Assembly (NCBI GenBank): GCA_965214325.1 | Contig: CBDCBG010000006.1 | Location: forward strand, 124,001 to 188,000 | Direction of reading: 5' to 3' | Source: JAJEFO01 sp965214325 | Lineage (GTDB): Bacteria > Pseudomonadota > Alphaproteobacteria > Rhodobacterales > Rhodobacteraceae | Length of the DNA: 64,000 bases | Shown here: positions 9,509 through 19,100 of the stretch, piece by piece | How the letters are laid out: the number at the start of each line of letters is the position of its first letter | Position numbering within the stretch: the first letter of the stretch is position 1 | Notes under the pieces: model-generated | Told to the model about the DNA's origin: nothing | What the model saw: the letters and a program-made list of their open reading frames with translations, nothing else | Database searches by the model: none | Position numbers and translations under genes: made by a program

Positions 9509-10051
9509 ATGGCCAGACTGGGCGCTTTCAACTTCAAGGCTTGGATCGAGGAGCACCGCCATCTGCTGAAACCGCCGGTCGGCAACAAGATGGTGTTCGA
9601 AGACAGCGACCTGATGGTGACGGTCGTGGGTGGCCCGAACAAGCGCACGGACTATCACGACGACCCGGTCGAGGAGTTCTTCTACCAGCTCGAGGGCGAC
9701 ATGGTGCTCAAGCTGTATGATGGCGAGGAATTCTACGATGTTCCGATCCGGCAGGGCGACGTGTTCCTGTTGCCGCCCCATGTCCGTCATTCGCCGCAAC
9801 GGCCCCAGGAAGGCTCGGTCGGCCTGGTGATCGAACCCAAGCGGCAGCCGGGCCAGCTTGACGCGATCGAATGGTATTGCTTTGAGTGCGGTGAAAGGGT
9901 GCACCGTGCTGAAATGCAGCTTCTGTCCATCGTGAAGGATCTGCCGCCGGTCTACGAAAGATTCTATGCGGATGAAGAGTGCCGCACCTGCCTGAACTGC
10001 GGGACCGTGCATCCGGGCAAGGAACCGCCCGAGGGCTGGGTGAAACTCTAG
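9509..10051 (+). CDS. nbaC: 3-hydroxyanthranilate 3,4-dioxygenase
   Basis: This 180-residue cupin matches the bacterial enzyme in length and layout. Metal-site residues appear in YHDDPVEEFFYQLEGDM and PPHVRHSPQRP. The C-terminal rubredoxin-like iron site, two Cys-x2-Cys pairs in CFECGE and CRTCLNCG, is typical of bacterial forms. It opens 3-hydroxyanthranilate to 2-amino-3-carboxymuconate semialdehyde in tryptophan/kynurenine or nitrobenzoate catabolism. An AGGAGA site precedes the ATG at 9509. The arylformamidase-like gene at 60.2 kb would act earlier in the same pathway. The symbol follows the bacterial nba/haaO naming. Confidence 0.9.
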   Translation: MARLGAFNFKAWIEEHRHLLKPPVGNKMVFEDSDLMVTVVGGPNKRTDYHDDPVEEFFYQLEGDMVLKLYDGEEFYDVPIRQGDVFLLPPHVRHSPQRPQEGSVGLVIEPKRQPGQLDAIEWYCFECGERVHRAEMQLLSIVKDLPPVYERFYADEECRTCLNCGTVHPGKEPPEGWVKL

Positions 10052-10145
10052 CCTTCGCTTCGCGACCGGGGCGCTTGAGAAACGCAAGGGTTTGCGCCGG
10101 GCTGACGGTCTGTGGATCCTGAAACGGAACAACTGGGAGAATGAC

Positions 10146-11318
10146 ATGAAACTCATTAAAATCAATGCTCTGTCCGGACTTCTTCTGTGCTTGACGGGTG
10201 CGGTGGCGCTGGCAGAGGATGTGAAGATCGGCATGATCACCACGCTTTCGGGTCCGGCGGGATATCTGGGCCAGGACGTGCGTGACGGCTTCATGCTGGC
10301 CATAAAGGAAGAGGGTGGCATGCTCGGAGGCACCAAGGTTGAGGTGCTGGTGGAGGACGACGGCCTGAAACCCGAGAACGGCAGGGCGATCGCCGAGCGC
10401 TTTCTTGAGCGCGACGAGGTCGAAATCATGACCGGCGTGATCTTTTCCAACATCTCGCCAGTGGTCGCGCCATTGACGCTTCGTGCCGGACGGTTCTACA
10501 TCACGCCGAACTCGGCTCCTTCGCAATTCGCGGGCAAGAGTTGCCACGAGAACTACTTCGCCGTTGCGTGGCAGAACGACTCCCTGCACGAAAGCGCAGG
10601 CCTGAACGCAACCGCGCAGGGCTATGGCAACGCCTTCGTGCTGGCTCCGAACTACCAGGCCGGCAAGGACGCGATCGCCGGGTTCAAGCGCTATTTCGAG
10701 GGCGAGATCGTCGGAGAGGTCTACACGCAGCTTGGCCAGACCGACTATGCTGCGGAGATTGCAAGAATCCGTGCGGCCGGACCCGAGATGGTCTTCCAGT
10801 TTCTTCCTGGCGGCATGGGCATCAACTTCGCCAAGCAATACGATCAGGCGGGGATGAACGAAGAAGTGCCAATGGTTCTGGCGGCCCCTTCTTCTGACAT
10901 CAACATTCTGCGGGCTGTGGGCGAGTCCATGGTAGGCGTTTCCAACTCGTCGCACTGGAACCACGATTTCGACAATGAGGCCAACCGAGCCTTCATCACC
11001 GGTTTCGAGGCGGAATATGACCGATCGCCCACAGTTTACGCCAGTCAGGGCTATGACACCGCCAAGCTGATCGCCAGCGCGCTCAGCAAGACGGGCGGCA
11101 AGGTCACCGAGGACATGGGCGGCTTTCGGGCCGCGCTCAAGGCGGCTGATTTCGACTCCGTCCGTGGCGCGTTCGCGTTCAACACGAACAACCACCCGAT
11201 CCAGAACTGGTACTCTCGCGTTGTCGTCGAGCGAGACGGGGAATTCGTGAACGAGACCACGGGCGTCATCGCTGAGAACCACCCTGACGCCTACGCTTCG
11301 GAGTGCTCCCTCAAATAG
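10146..11318 (+). CDS. Periplasmic substrate-binding protein of a Liv-type ABC transporter
   Basis: This 390-residue protein starts with a signal peptide (charged MKLIKIN, hydrophobic core, ALA-ED cleavage region at about 24). A type I periplasmic binding fold follows (VKIGMITTLSGPAG, then TGVIFSNISPVVAPL). The ATG at 10146 follows GGGAGA. It is the first gene of a five-gene importer with permeases and ATPases downstream. Family members bind branched-chain amino acids, amides or aromatic acids; next to 3-hydroxyanthranilate dioxygenase an aromatic or amino-acid ligand is likely (inference). Confidence 0.92.
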   Translation: MKLIKINALSGLLLCLTGAVALAEDVKIGMITTLSGPAGYLGQDVRDGFMLAIKEEGGMLGGTKVEVLVEDDGLKPENGRAIAERFLERDEVEIMTGVIFSNISPVVAPLTLRAGRFYITPNSAPSQFAGKSCHENYFAVAWQNDSLHESAGLNATAQGYGNAFVLAPNYQAGKDAIAGFKRYFEGEIVGEVYTQLGQTDYAAEIARIRAAGPEMVFQFLPGGMGINFAKQYDQAGMNEEVPMVLAAPSSDINILRAVGESMVGVSNSSHWNHDFDNEANRAFITGFEAEYDRSPTVYASQGYDTAKLIASALSKTGGKVTEDMGGFRAALKAADFDSVRGAFAFNTNNHPIQNWYSRVVVERDGEFVNETTGVIAENHPDAYASECSLK

Positions 11319-11336
11319 GGTGGCTGCAGGAAGGAC

Positions 11337-11376
11337 GACATCGCCGGCACTCCCTTTCGGGCGCGCCGGCGATGTC
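11337..11376 (+). terminator. Stem-loop after the binding-protein gene
   Basis: GACATCGCCGGC and GCCGGCGATGTC form a perfect 12-bp stem over a 16-base loop just after the binding-protein stop. No T-run follows. This is more likely an mRNA-stabilising or attenuating hairpin that raises binding-protein expression over the permeases than a full terminator. Confidence 0.6.
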
Positions 11377-11415
11377 GGGATGCTTGGTCCAGCGGCATAG
11401 AAGGGCAGGCAGGAA

Positions 11416-12342
11416 TTGACGTCCCAGCTATTCCTTGAGCAACTGCTCAACGGTGTCCAATTGGGCATGTTCCTGTTTCTGGTCTCGGCCGGGTTGACGC
11501 TGGTGTTCGGTTTCATGAACATAATCAATCTGGCGCATGGCTCGCTCTTCATGATTGGCGCCTATGCGATTGCGATGTTCGGAGGCGTGACCGGCTCGTT
11601 CCTGCTGGCCCTGATCCTGAGCCTTCCGGTCGTTGCACTCGCGGCCTGGGTGATCGAGGTCGTCATCATACGCCGGCTTCATGCAAGAGATCATCTGGAC
11701 CAGGTGCTTGCGACCTTTGCGCTGATCCTGTTCATCAACGAAGGCACGACGATGCTCTTTGGCCGGGTGCCGCTGTTCATGGATGTGCCGCCGTTGCTGT
11801 CAGGGACCGTGACGCTGCCCGGCGGCGTCACTTATCCTCTCTATAGAGTCGCGATCATTGGCGCCGGGCTGGCAGTGGCCGTGGCGCTTTGGCTGATCAT
11901 TGCGCGCACCCGCGTCGGAATGCAGATTCGCGCCGGCACGACAAACCGCGAGACCGTCGAGCAACTGGGTGTCAACATTGATCGTCTCAACACGTTGATC
12001 TTTGTCGTCGGTGCAATGTTCGCGGGGTTCGCCGGTGCGCTGGCCGGGCCGCTGACATCCGTCGAGGTCGGCATGGGCGAGAACCTCCTGATCCTCTGCT
12101 TCGTGTGCATCGTGATCGGCGGCATCGGATCGATCCGTGGCGCGATGTTGGGCGCGATCACGGTTGGCGTGGTCGACACGATGGGCCGCGCCTTCGTGCC
12201 GGACATTCTCGGACAGTTTCTGGACCCTGCCACGGCAAGCGGCATATCGGCAGGCCTGTCATCGATGTCGATCTATCTCCTGATGGTTGTGGTCCTGGTC
12301 TTCAGGCCGACCGGGATGTTCCCGGCGGCGCGGAGCGGCTGA
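11416..12342 (+). CDS. livH: Branched-chain amino acid-type ABC permease, LivH
   Basis: This 308-residue polytopic membrane protein has about eight hydrophobic segments. It shows the LivH family signatures GLTLVFGFMNIINLAHG near residues 27-43 and a conserved cytoplasmic loop (VGMQIRAGTTNRETVEQLGV) that contacts the ATPases. It forms the inner-membrane channel with LivM. Translation appears to start at TTG 11416, just after GCAGGCAGGAA. The stop is two bases from the livM GTG. Confidence 0.9.
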   Translation: MTSQLFLEQLLNGVQLGMFLFLVSAGLTLVFGFMNIINLAHGSLFMIGAYAIAMFGGVTGSFLLALILSLPVVALAAWVIEVVIIRRLHARDHLDQVLATFALILFINEGTTMLFGRVPLFMDVPPLLSGTVTLPGGVTYPLYRVAIIGAGLAVAVALWLIIARTRVGMQIRAGTTNRETVEQLGVNIDRLNTLIFVVGAMFAGFAGALAGPLTSVEVGMGENLLILCFVCIVIGGIGSIRGAMLGAITVGVVDTMGRAFVPDILGQFLDPATASGISAGLSSMSIYLLMVVVLVFRPTGMFPAARSG

Positions 12343-12343
12343 C

Positions 12344-13342
12344 GTGAGGTACACGCACCATCTGCCGTTCCTGCTGGGCAGCCTTGCGGCGCTCTTGATC
12401 CTGCCGGTCGTGCTGCAAGCGATGGGATCATCCTACCTGATCTCCACCGCGACCCGACTGGTGGTGTTTTCCATTGCGGCCGTCAGCCTCGACCTGCTGA
12501 TCGGCTACACGGGGCTTGTGTCCTTCGGCCATGCAGCCTTTCTGGGGGTCGGCGCCTACACGGTCGGGATCCTGTCCTTTCATGCATATGAGGAGACAAC
12601 GCTGATTGGCCTGCCCGGCACCCTGTCCGGCCTCGTGGCGATCCCGCTGGCCTTGGCGCTGTCGGCGCTGGCCGCGCTGATCATCGGCGCCTTGTCGCTT
12701 CGGACGCGGGGCGTCTATTTCATCATGATCACGCTCAGCTTCGGACAGATGCTGTTCTTCCTATTCGTCTCGCTCGAACAATATGGCGGTGACGATGGCA
12801 TGATGATGTTCCTGGGACGCAACACGCTGCCCTTGCTGGACCTGAACGACCGGATGAGCTTCTACTACTTCTGCCTTGCCTGGTTCGTTCTGTTCTTCTG
12901 GTCCTGCACCTGGCTGGTGCGTTCGAAGTTCGGGCGCACGCTGGCCGCCATCAGGCAGAATCAGGACCGCTTGTCCTCGATCGGGATCAACGCCTTCTGG
13001 GCCAAGCTGCAGGTCTTCGTGATCGCGGGCGTCGGCGCCGGGCTGGCCGGGGCGCTTTCGGCGAACCACACCGAGTTCGTCAGCCCCGCATTGACACATT
13101 GGACCCGTTCGGGAGACCTGATGATCGTGGTGATCCTGGGCGGCATGGGCACGCTGATCGGACCGGTGCTGGGCACCTTCCTGTTCCTCCTTCTGGAAGA
13201 GTTCCTGCCGCTCATCCTGCACGGGCTGGGGCTTGAACTGTTGTCCGAACACTGGCGGTTCGTCTTCGGGCCAATCCTGATCCTGGTGGTTCTCTATGCG
13301 AAGACGGGTCTATACGGCCTGATTTTCGCGCGAAGGGACTGA
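12344..13342 (+). CDS. livM: Branched-chain amino acid-type ABC permease, LivM
   Basis: This 332-residue membrane protein has repeated hydrophobic segments and the LivM signatures DLLIGYTGLVSFGHAAFLG and RSKFGRTLAAIRQNQDRLSS (coupling loop). The GTG at 12344 is chosen because it follows the livH stop by one base and has GGAG at workable spacing. It pairs with LivH in the translocation pore. The four downstream bases before livG show tight coupling. Confidence 0.9.
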   Translation: MRYTHHLPFLLGSLAALLILPVVLQAMGSSYLISTATRLVVFSIAAVSLDLLIGYTGLVSFGHAAFLGVGAYTVGILSFHAYEETTLIGLPGTLSGLVAIPLALALSALAALIIGALSLRTRGVYFIMITLSFGQMLFFLFVSLEQYGGDDGMMMFLGRNTLPLLDLNDRMSFYYFCLAWFVLFFWSCTWLVRSKFGRTLAAIRQNQDRLSSIGINAFWAKLQVFVIAGVGAGLAGALSANHTEFVSPALTHWTRSGDLMIVVILGGMGTLIGPVLGTFLFLLLEEFLPLILHGLGLELLSEHWRFVFGPILILVVLYAKTGLYGLIFARRD

Positions 13343-13345
13343 GGG

Positions 13346-14101
13346 ATGCTTGAGATCCTGAACCTTTGCAAGTCCTTCGGTGCGCTCAAGGCCGCCGACG
13401 ACGTCTCGCTGACGGTCGAACGCGGCACGATTCACGCGCTGATCGGCCCCAACGGCGCTGGCAAGACCACGTTGATATCGCTGCTTTCGGGCTACCTGCG
13501 GCCCTCAAGCGGCGCCATCACCTTTGACGGGCAGGACCTCTTGGCGGTCCCCGCGCATCAGAGGCCCCATGCGGGGCTGGTGCGCAGCTTCCAGATCACC
13601 TCGGTATTTCCCGAAATGACGGTGCGCGACAACGTTTGTCTCGTATTGCAGTCCGTCGCGGGGCAAGCCGGAAGCCTCTTTCGCATGGCGGCGGCCGATC
13701 GCGCCGAACGCGAAGAGGCCGAGGCGATCCTGGCCCGCGTGGGGCTGATCGATCAGGCTGACGCACTGACGGGCAATCTTGCCCACGGCCAGAAGCGGCA
13801 GGTCGAGATCGCGATGGCGCTTGCCGCCAGGCCCAAACTGTTGCTCCTTGATGAACCAACGGCTGGAATGGGGGTGGAGGAAAGCCGCCGCATCATGGAC
13901 TTGCTGGAAGATCTGCGGGACGCGGTCACGATGCTGCTGGTCGAACATGACATGGACGTGGTCTTCGGTCTTGCCGACAAGGTCTCGGTCCTGGTCTACG
14001 GCAAGGTCATCGCCTCGGACGCGCCCGAGCGCATCCGGGTGAACGCGAACGTGCAAGAGGCCTATCTTGGCGATCATGAGCTCCACGAGGAGGCGGAGTG
14101 A
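13346..14101 (+). CDS. livG: ABC transporter ATPase, LivG
   Basis: This 251-residue ATPase has Walker A GPNGAGKTT near residue 34 and Walker B LLLLDEPTAGM near residue 170. The signature segment reads NLAHGQKRQVEIAMAL in place of LSGGQ, as is common in LivG. The C-terminal VEHDMDVVFGLADKV and the tail with QEAYLG are family marks. It energises the LivHM pore with LivF. The ATG follows livM by three bases. Confidence 0.92.
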   Translation: MLEILNLCKSFGALKAADDVSLTVERGTIHALIGPNGAGKTTLISLLSGYLRPSSGAITFDGQDLLAVPAHQRPHAGLVRSFQITSVFPEMTVRDNVCLVLQSVAGQAGSLFRMAAADRAEREEAEAILARVGLIDQADALTGNLAHGQKRQVEIAMALAARPKLLLLDEPTAGMGVEESRRIMDLLEDLRDAVTMLLVEHDMDVVFGLADKVSVLVYGKVIASDAPERIRVNANVQEAYLGDHELHEEAE

Positions 14102-14799
14102 TGCTGCAGGTCGAAGGTGTCGAGGCAGGCTATGGCGGCTCCAAGGTGCTCTTTGGGATAGATCTGGAACTGGGCGAGGGCCAGCTTGTCGCGATGATGG
14201 GTCGAAATGGCATGGGCAAGACCACAACCGTCCGGGCGATCAGCGGGTTGACGCCCGCCAGGGCAGGTTCGGTCCGGCTTGCCGGCCGTGACATCACTGC
14301 GCTCAAGCCCTATCAGATCGGGCAGGCGGGCATCGCGCTGGTGCCCGAGGGTCGGCAGGTCTTTCCGAGCCTGACGGTGCGCGAGAACCTGATCTGTACC
14401 GCAAGCAACCGGTCGGGCCTGGGGCTATGGACGCTTGATCTGGTGTTTGACCACTTTCCGCGCCTGGGGGAGCGGGCCGGGCAGTTGGGGAATTCGCTCT
14501 CGGGCGGCGAACAGCAGATGCTCGCCATCGGTCGTGCGCTGATGACAAACCCGAAAGTGCTGATTCTGGACGAAGCGACCGAGGGTCTGGCTCCGCTGAT
14601 CCGCAAAGGCATCTGGAAGACTCTCGGCGCCTTGAAGGCGCAGGGGCAGACGACTCTCGTGATCGACAAGAACCTCGACGAAGTGGCGAATGTCGCCGAT
14701 CGCGCGACGGTCCTGGTCAAGGGCAAGGTCGCCTGGGCGGGCGACATGAACGCCATGCGCGCCGTGCCGGATTTCGCCGAGACCTACCTGGGGGTGTGA
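14101..14799 (+). CDS. livF: ABC transporter ATPase, LivF
   Basis: This 232-residue ATPase has Walker A GRNGMGKTT near residue 35, signature LSGGEQQMLAIGRAL near residue 133 and Walker B KVLILDEATEGL, followed by a LivF-type tail ending in AETYLGV. The ATG at 14101 overlaps the livG stop by one base. An in-frame GTG one codon earlier is possible. It is the last gene of the importer operon. Confidence 0.92.
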   Translation: MLQVEGVEAGYGGSKVLFGIDLELGEGQLVAMMGRNGMGKTTTVRAISGLTPARAGSVRLAGRDITALKPYQIGQAGIALVPEGRQVFPSLTVRENLICTASNRSGLGLWTLDLVFDHFPRLGERAGQLGNSLSGGEQQMLAIGRALMTNPKVLILDEATEGLAPLIRKGIWKTLGALKAQGQTTLVIDKNLDEVANVADRATVLVKGKVAWAGDMNAMRAVPDFAETYLGV

Positions 14800-15087
14800 A
14801 ACACACCTACAAGACAAACAGATTACATAGCAAAGTATAGAGCGCCTCAAATCCTTCCCGATAGCGTGCTTTTACAGCATGTTGCATTGGCTGTCCACCT
14901 CTGATTGCCCTAACAGGACATGTCTAATGTCAGCACTTGAAAAAGAAAAAGTTGCATATTTGGAAAGTCACATGTAGATAATCTCTGTTGATATTGGATG
15001 AATTATACACTCATGACAATCAATGCACGCATAGGTTTTGGATACAAAATAGGATAAAGAGAATGAAGTGCATAGCGAGGTCGGGAC
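14800..15087. other. AT-rich non-coding junction, probable left edge of accessory DNA
   Basis: These 288 bases are visibly richer in A and T than either flank and hold no convincing ORF. Gene content changes here from host-type transport to mobilisation genes. The stretch probably contains the promoter of the RHH gene trio. I found no clear attachment-site repeat or tRNA. Confidence 0.5.
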
Positions 15088-15432
15088 ATGCAACATGACG
15101 ATGACGGGCCCGATGGCCCGAAGCGGCAGCGCTCGGTGATGGCCACCGACAGCGAATGGGCGCGCATCGCCGAGCGGGCGGCGGCGGCGGGAATGTCGAT
15201 CTCCGCCTTCATCTGCCACCGGGCGGGCGGGTCTGACCGGATGCCTGCCGACGCACCGCCAGAGGAAGGTTTCGCCAGGCTGCAGCGAATCGAGATCGCG
15301 GTACTGACCCTGGCCGAGATCGAGCGCATGCGTCTTGCCGAGCGCGGCGAGGAGGAGGGCTGGGAGGCGGCGCTCAGGCGGGTGAAGCTGCGCCTTCGCG
15401 GCGGGCGGACGCTGTCCGGTGCTCCGCAATGA
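15088..15432 (+). CDS. RHH-like mobilisation accessory protein, copy 1
   Basis: This 114-residue basic protein contains the core QRSVMATDSEWARIAERAAA followed by AGMSISAFICHRA. That is the strand-helix-helix pattern of MobC/CopG-type ribbon-helix-helix DNA binders. It is the first of three adjacent genes with the same core, which end four bases from a convergent relaxase gene. A role at the origin of transfer or in regulation is inferred from this context. GAGG precedes the ATG. The C-terminal tail is charged and unrecognised. Confidence 0.65.
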   Translation: MQHDDDGPDGPKRQRSVMATDSEWARIAERAAAAGMSISAFICHRAGGSDRMPADAPPEEGFARLQRIEIAVLTLAEIERMRLAERGEEEGWEAALRRVKLRLRGGRTLSGAPQ

Positions 15433-15734
15433 GACGGGCCCGGCGCCGCAGCATCTACTGCGATCCGCTGGACTGGGCCAGGATCGGCGAGCGGGCGGCC
15501 GATGCCGGCATGACCACCTCCGCCTTCGTCATGGCTTGCGGGCAGCAGGAGGAGGCGCCGCCGCCCGCCATGGCCAGCCTTCACCTCTCCGAGGAGGAGC
15601 AGCGAGGCCTCTACCTCATGATCGAAAGGCTGGACCGGTGCAGCCGGGCGCTCACCGAGCCCGTCCCCGGGATCGGCATGTCGGCGCTCGAGGCGCTGGC
15701 GGCGGTGGAGCGGTTCCATCGAGGCAAGGTGTGA
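15429..15734 (+). CDS. RHH-like mobilisation accessory protein, copy 2
   Basis: This 101-residue protein overlaps copy 1 by four bases (ATGA). It repeats the same core: RSIYCDPLDWARIGERAADA then AGMTTSAFVMACG. It shares the LSEEEQ motif with copy 3 in its second half, so the three genes are diverged tandem duplicates. It probably binds DNA as a dimer or as a heterodimer with its neighbours (inference). Confidence 0.62.
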   Translation: MRRARRRSIYCDPLDWARIGERAADAGMTTSAFVMACGQQEEAPPPAMASLHLSEEEQRGLYLMIERLDRCSRALTEPVPGIGMSALEALAAVERFHRGKV

Positions 15735-15735
15735 C

Positions 15736-16191
15736 ATGGCGCGAAGACGGAAGCCCGGAAAGCAGAAGCAGCACACCATCTCCTGCCGCGATGTCGAATG
15801 GGAGAGCGTACGGAAACGGGCGCATGCGGCCGGCATGTCGATCTCCCGCTTCCTGGTCAGCCGCGCCCTCGAGGTGGAGATCATCACCGATGCCGGGGGA
15901 AGGCGGCGGATGCAGCCCCGCCTCGTTCTCTCCGAGGAGGAGCAGGTGGAGATCCCGGGCCGGGTGGCGCAGATTGCCGAACGGATGGCGGGGCCCGCAA
16001 ATGCTGCCGATCTCGAAGGGTTTCACAGCCGGGTGAAATTCATTCTCGCAGCAACCATGGACGACATGGTCGAGGGCGGCCGGACCCAAACGATGACCGC
16101 GATCCTCGTGGAGATCCTGGGCCCGGAGAAGGGCGAGAAGGTTGCCGCCAATTTCGTGGCCCGGGTCCGCCGGCGGGCCAGGCCCGGCTGA
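15736..16191 (+). CDS. RHH-like mobilisation accessory protein, copy 3
   Basis: This 151-residue protein is the longest of the trio. The core HTISCRDVEWESVRKRAHA then AGMSISRFLVSRAL is the clearest ribbon-helix-helix match, followed by the shared LSEEEQ segment. It starts one base after copy 2 and ends four bases before the convergent relaxase stop. MobC-type accessory proteins help relaxases open oriT (family knowledge); this exact role is inferred. Confidence 0.65.
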   Translation: MARRRKPGKQKQHTISCRDVEWESVRKRAHAAGMSISRFLVSRALEVEIITDAGGRRRMQPRLVLSEEEQVEIPGRVAQIAERMAGPANAADLEGFHSRVKFILAATMDDMVEGGRTQTMTAILVEILGPEKGEKVAANFVARVRRRARPG

Positions 16192-16195
16192 AGCG

Positions 16196-19100
16196 CTACA
16201 TGTCGAAGCTGGAACCGCGGTCGTTGTCCTTGTCGCCCGCCGCCTGCCAGGTGGGATCGTCCTTCTTCACGGGCCTTGCCGCACGCACCTCGCTGTCCTC
16301 GGCCTCCCGCCAGGCTTCCGCGATCACCTCGCTGAGCGGCCGCAATGCCGCCGGCGAGCCGTCCGGGAATTCATGCGCCAGCCACCATTGGTCATCGTCC
16401 CGGACGTAGAAACGCTCGCAGCCGGCGTTCAGCGCCTCTTGCCAGTGTTCCTCGAGCGACCGGAACTCCAGCGGGCACGCGGCAGACGCGTGACCGGCAT
16501 CATCGAGCCTCGTGGCCACGCCATCCCTGATCTTCGACAGGTGGCCCAGCGCCATCAGCTCCTGGACATCCCTGTAGGTGGTGAAACGGGTGTGCAACTC
16601 AAGCCCCAGGCCCAGGCCCAGGCCCGGTGGCCCTGCATCAATGTCCTCGAGACAGCAGATTCCGAAATCCCGGGGCTTTGCACGGTGCACAATCCAGCTT
16701 CGGGTGCCCGTCTCTCTCTTCGCCGCCTGCCGCCGCCGCTCCCCGGCCGGGCCCCAGTCCTCGAATTCCGCCGCCGCCCGCTCCGCATCCAGCGCCGGTA
16801 TGTCACTCGGCCAGACCTGCCGCAGCTCCGCCGCCGGCACCATGTCGAAATCCGGCCAGCACGACCGCAGCGCCTTCAGCCCCTCGGGGCCGGCGGCGGG
16901 GTCCTGGAGAGCGACGTGATTCCATCTGCGCATCAGGCTGCCTTCATCCGGCACGTGGTCCGACGAGGAGACAACGAACAGCATTGGCCGGTCGGGAGGA
17001 TCATCCCATGGCAGCCTGGTCGCCGGCTCACGGCGCCGGTGGAAGAAAAGCCCGTCCGCCGTCATTTGCGCCACCCGCGCCTCGGCCGCATTCCGGCGCC
17101 GTTCGGCCGCATTCCGCCGCCGCTCGGCACTCGTGTACATGGATGCAAGACGGCGTGTCTCCCTGTCCGGCGGTGCCGGCAGTGCCGGCAGATTGTCCAG
17201 TTCCGTCTGCAGGCCTGCAAGCTCCTCCTCTGCGGCCCTGATCGTCGCTTTCACGCCTCGCCGCTGGCGGCGGGCAAACACCGACAGGCCTGCCAGCTCG
17301 TCCCGCGCCCTGCCCGTCCTCTCATGCGGCCCCTTCATCCTCCGGTGCAGTGCCTCCCTCTCCGCCTGGCGCGTCGCCTCCGCCTTCCGGTGCCGACCGA
17401 CATCCCGGCGCGCGGCCTCGATCTGCGGATCGGGCGGCGCTCGCAGCGCCGGCGGCGACCAGCCATCCCGCGCCGCCGGCTGGCTGAACTGGACCCCCCG
17501 ATCCGCAGCCCAGCTGGTCAGGCGCTCCCGGACGCTGACCGACAGCCGCAACGGCATCATGGTCAGGCTGGCCACATCCCGCAGCCAGCCGAACAGGCGG
17601 GGGGACGCGTCGGCCGCCTCGCAGGTGAGAGCGGCATCGCGGCTCTCGTCCATGTCCAGGCGCCGCAAGTCGAGCCGGTCGAGGCATATGGTCAGGCTTT
17701 CGAGATGCATCGGACATGGCGGGCCGCGGTAGTCTCCGGCCTCCCCCAGCCGGCCGGCGATTTCCTTCTCCTGCTCCTGCGCCGCCGCCTGCCGTGCCTC
17801 GTGCCCGGCGAGCACCGCCGCAAGGTCGGCCGAACATTCCTCGCCCAGCCCGGCGATCCGGGTCATCAGCTCCGCATGACCCGGCATGGATGCGGGGTCC
17901 CGGTCCTCTTGCCCTGCCTTATTCTCGAGCGCCCGCCAGTCGAGCCAGACACGGGCCGACACCTCGTCACGCTCGATGGCAGCGCGGATAGCGGCGCCGA
18001 AGGGGTCCTCGGCGTCGTCCGGCAACCCGGCCGCGAGGTGGTAGAGCTCCTCGTCCACCTGCTCCCGCCACCTGCTCCATTCCTCGGTGCGGGCAATCGG
18101 CAGCGCCGATCGCTCCTTCATGCGGCCCAGCTCGCCCATCAGCTCCTTGAGGATCGCCTCGGCCGCCTCGGCCCGCTCCCGTGCCTGGTGCAGGGCGAGC
18201 GCATCCACAAGCAGTGGCGACAGTTCGCCCGCCCGGGCATCCGTCTTCAGCTCCCTGATCCCGGCCAGCACCTCCTCGCCCGCTGCACCGCCTGCCAGCT
18301 TCTGCGCGAGCCGCCCGGCCCGGCGGTCGAATTCGAGGTCACGCGCGAACCCGTCCAGGGCTTTCCTGAGTTCGGCCTGCCGTGCATCGTCGAGATGCGG
18401 GCCGTAGCGGGCAGGATCGGCAAAAAGTTTTTGGAACTCCGCCGCCGCCCTCTCCCCGGCTGCAGCCCATTCATCATGGCCCGCGACATCGGCGGGCGCC
18501 AGCTCCTCGGCGCACGCCAACTCCAGCAGGGTCTCGCGATCCCTCGCCAGGCCGGAGGCGGCATCGATTACCCCCGACACCCGGTCCCGGTCGACCCGGA
18601 ACTCATCGAACTTTCCCGGCAGTTCCCGCATTGCCGTTGGCAGCGCATCTGCCTGCGTCTTCGAGATATCGCCGATGATCGGCGCGCCGCCTTCGGCCGA
18701 GAAGGGATGAACCCCGTCCTCCTTCGCACGCGCCTGATGCGCATGCCACACATCGTGCAGTCGGACGACATCCTGGTCGAGGCGGGTCAGCCACCGGATC
18801 TCATTCGACACCACCGCCACCCGGAACCCGAATTCGCCGGCGAGCAGCTCCGGTTCCTGTCTGAGCGCCTCGTCTAGCCGCTGCCGCCAGTCGGCGTAAT
18901 CGGCATGCATTGCAACGGGGCCACCCGAGCCGGCGATCAGGCCTCGCCGCTCGGCTGCGAGCGCCTCGAGGCCGGCAAGGTAGTCCTCGAACTGCGATTT
19001 TTCGGCCTCCCGCGCCTTGTGCCCGGCCAGCACCTCCGCCAGCACCGGCGGCAATTCGCCCATCCTGGCTTCGCCTTTCAGCACCTTGGCCTCGGCCAGC

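Noticed and set aside
8330..10453. 707-codon minus-strand ORF
   Set aside because: It is antisense to the DapA-family lyase and 3-hydroxyanthranilate dioxygenase genes, both firmly identified.
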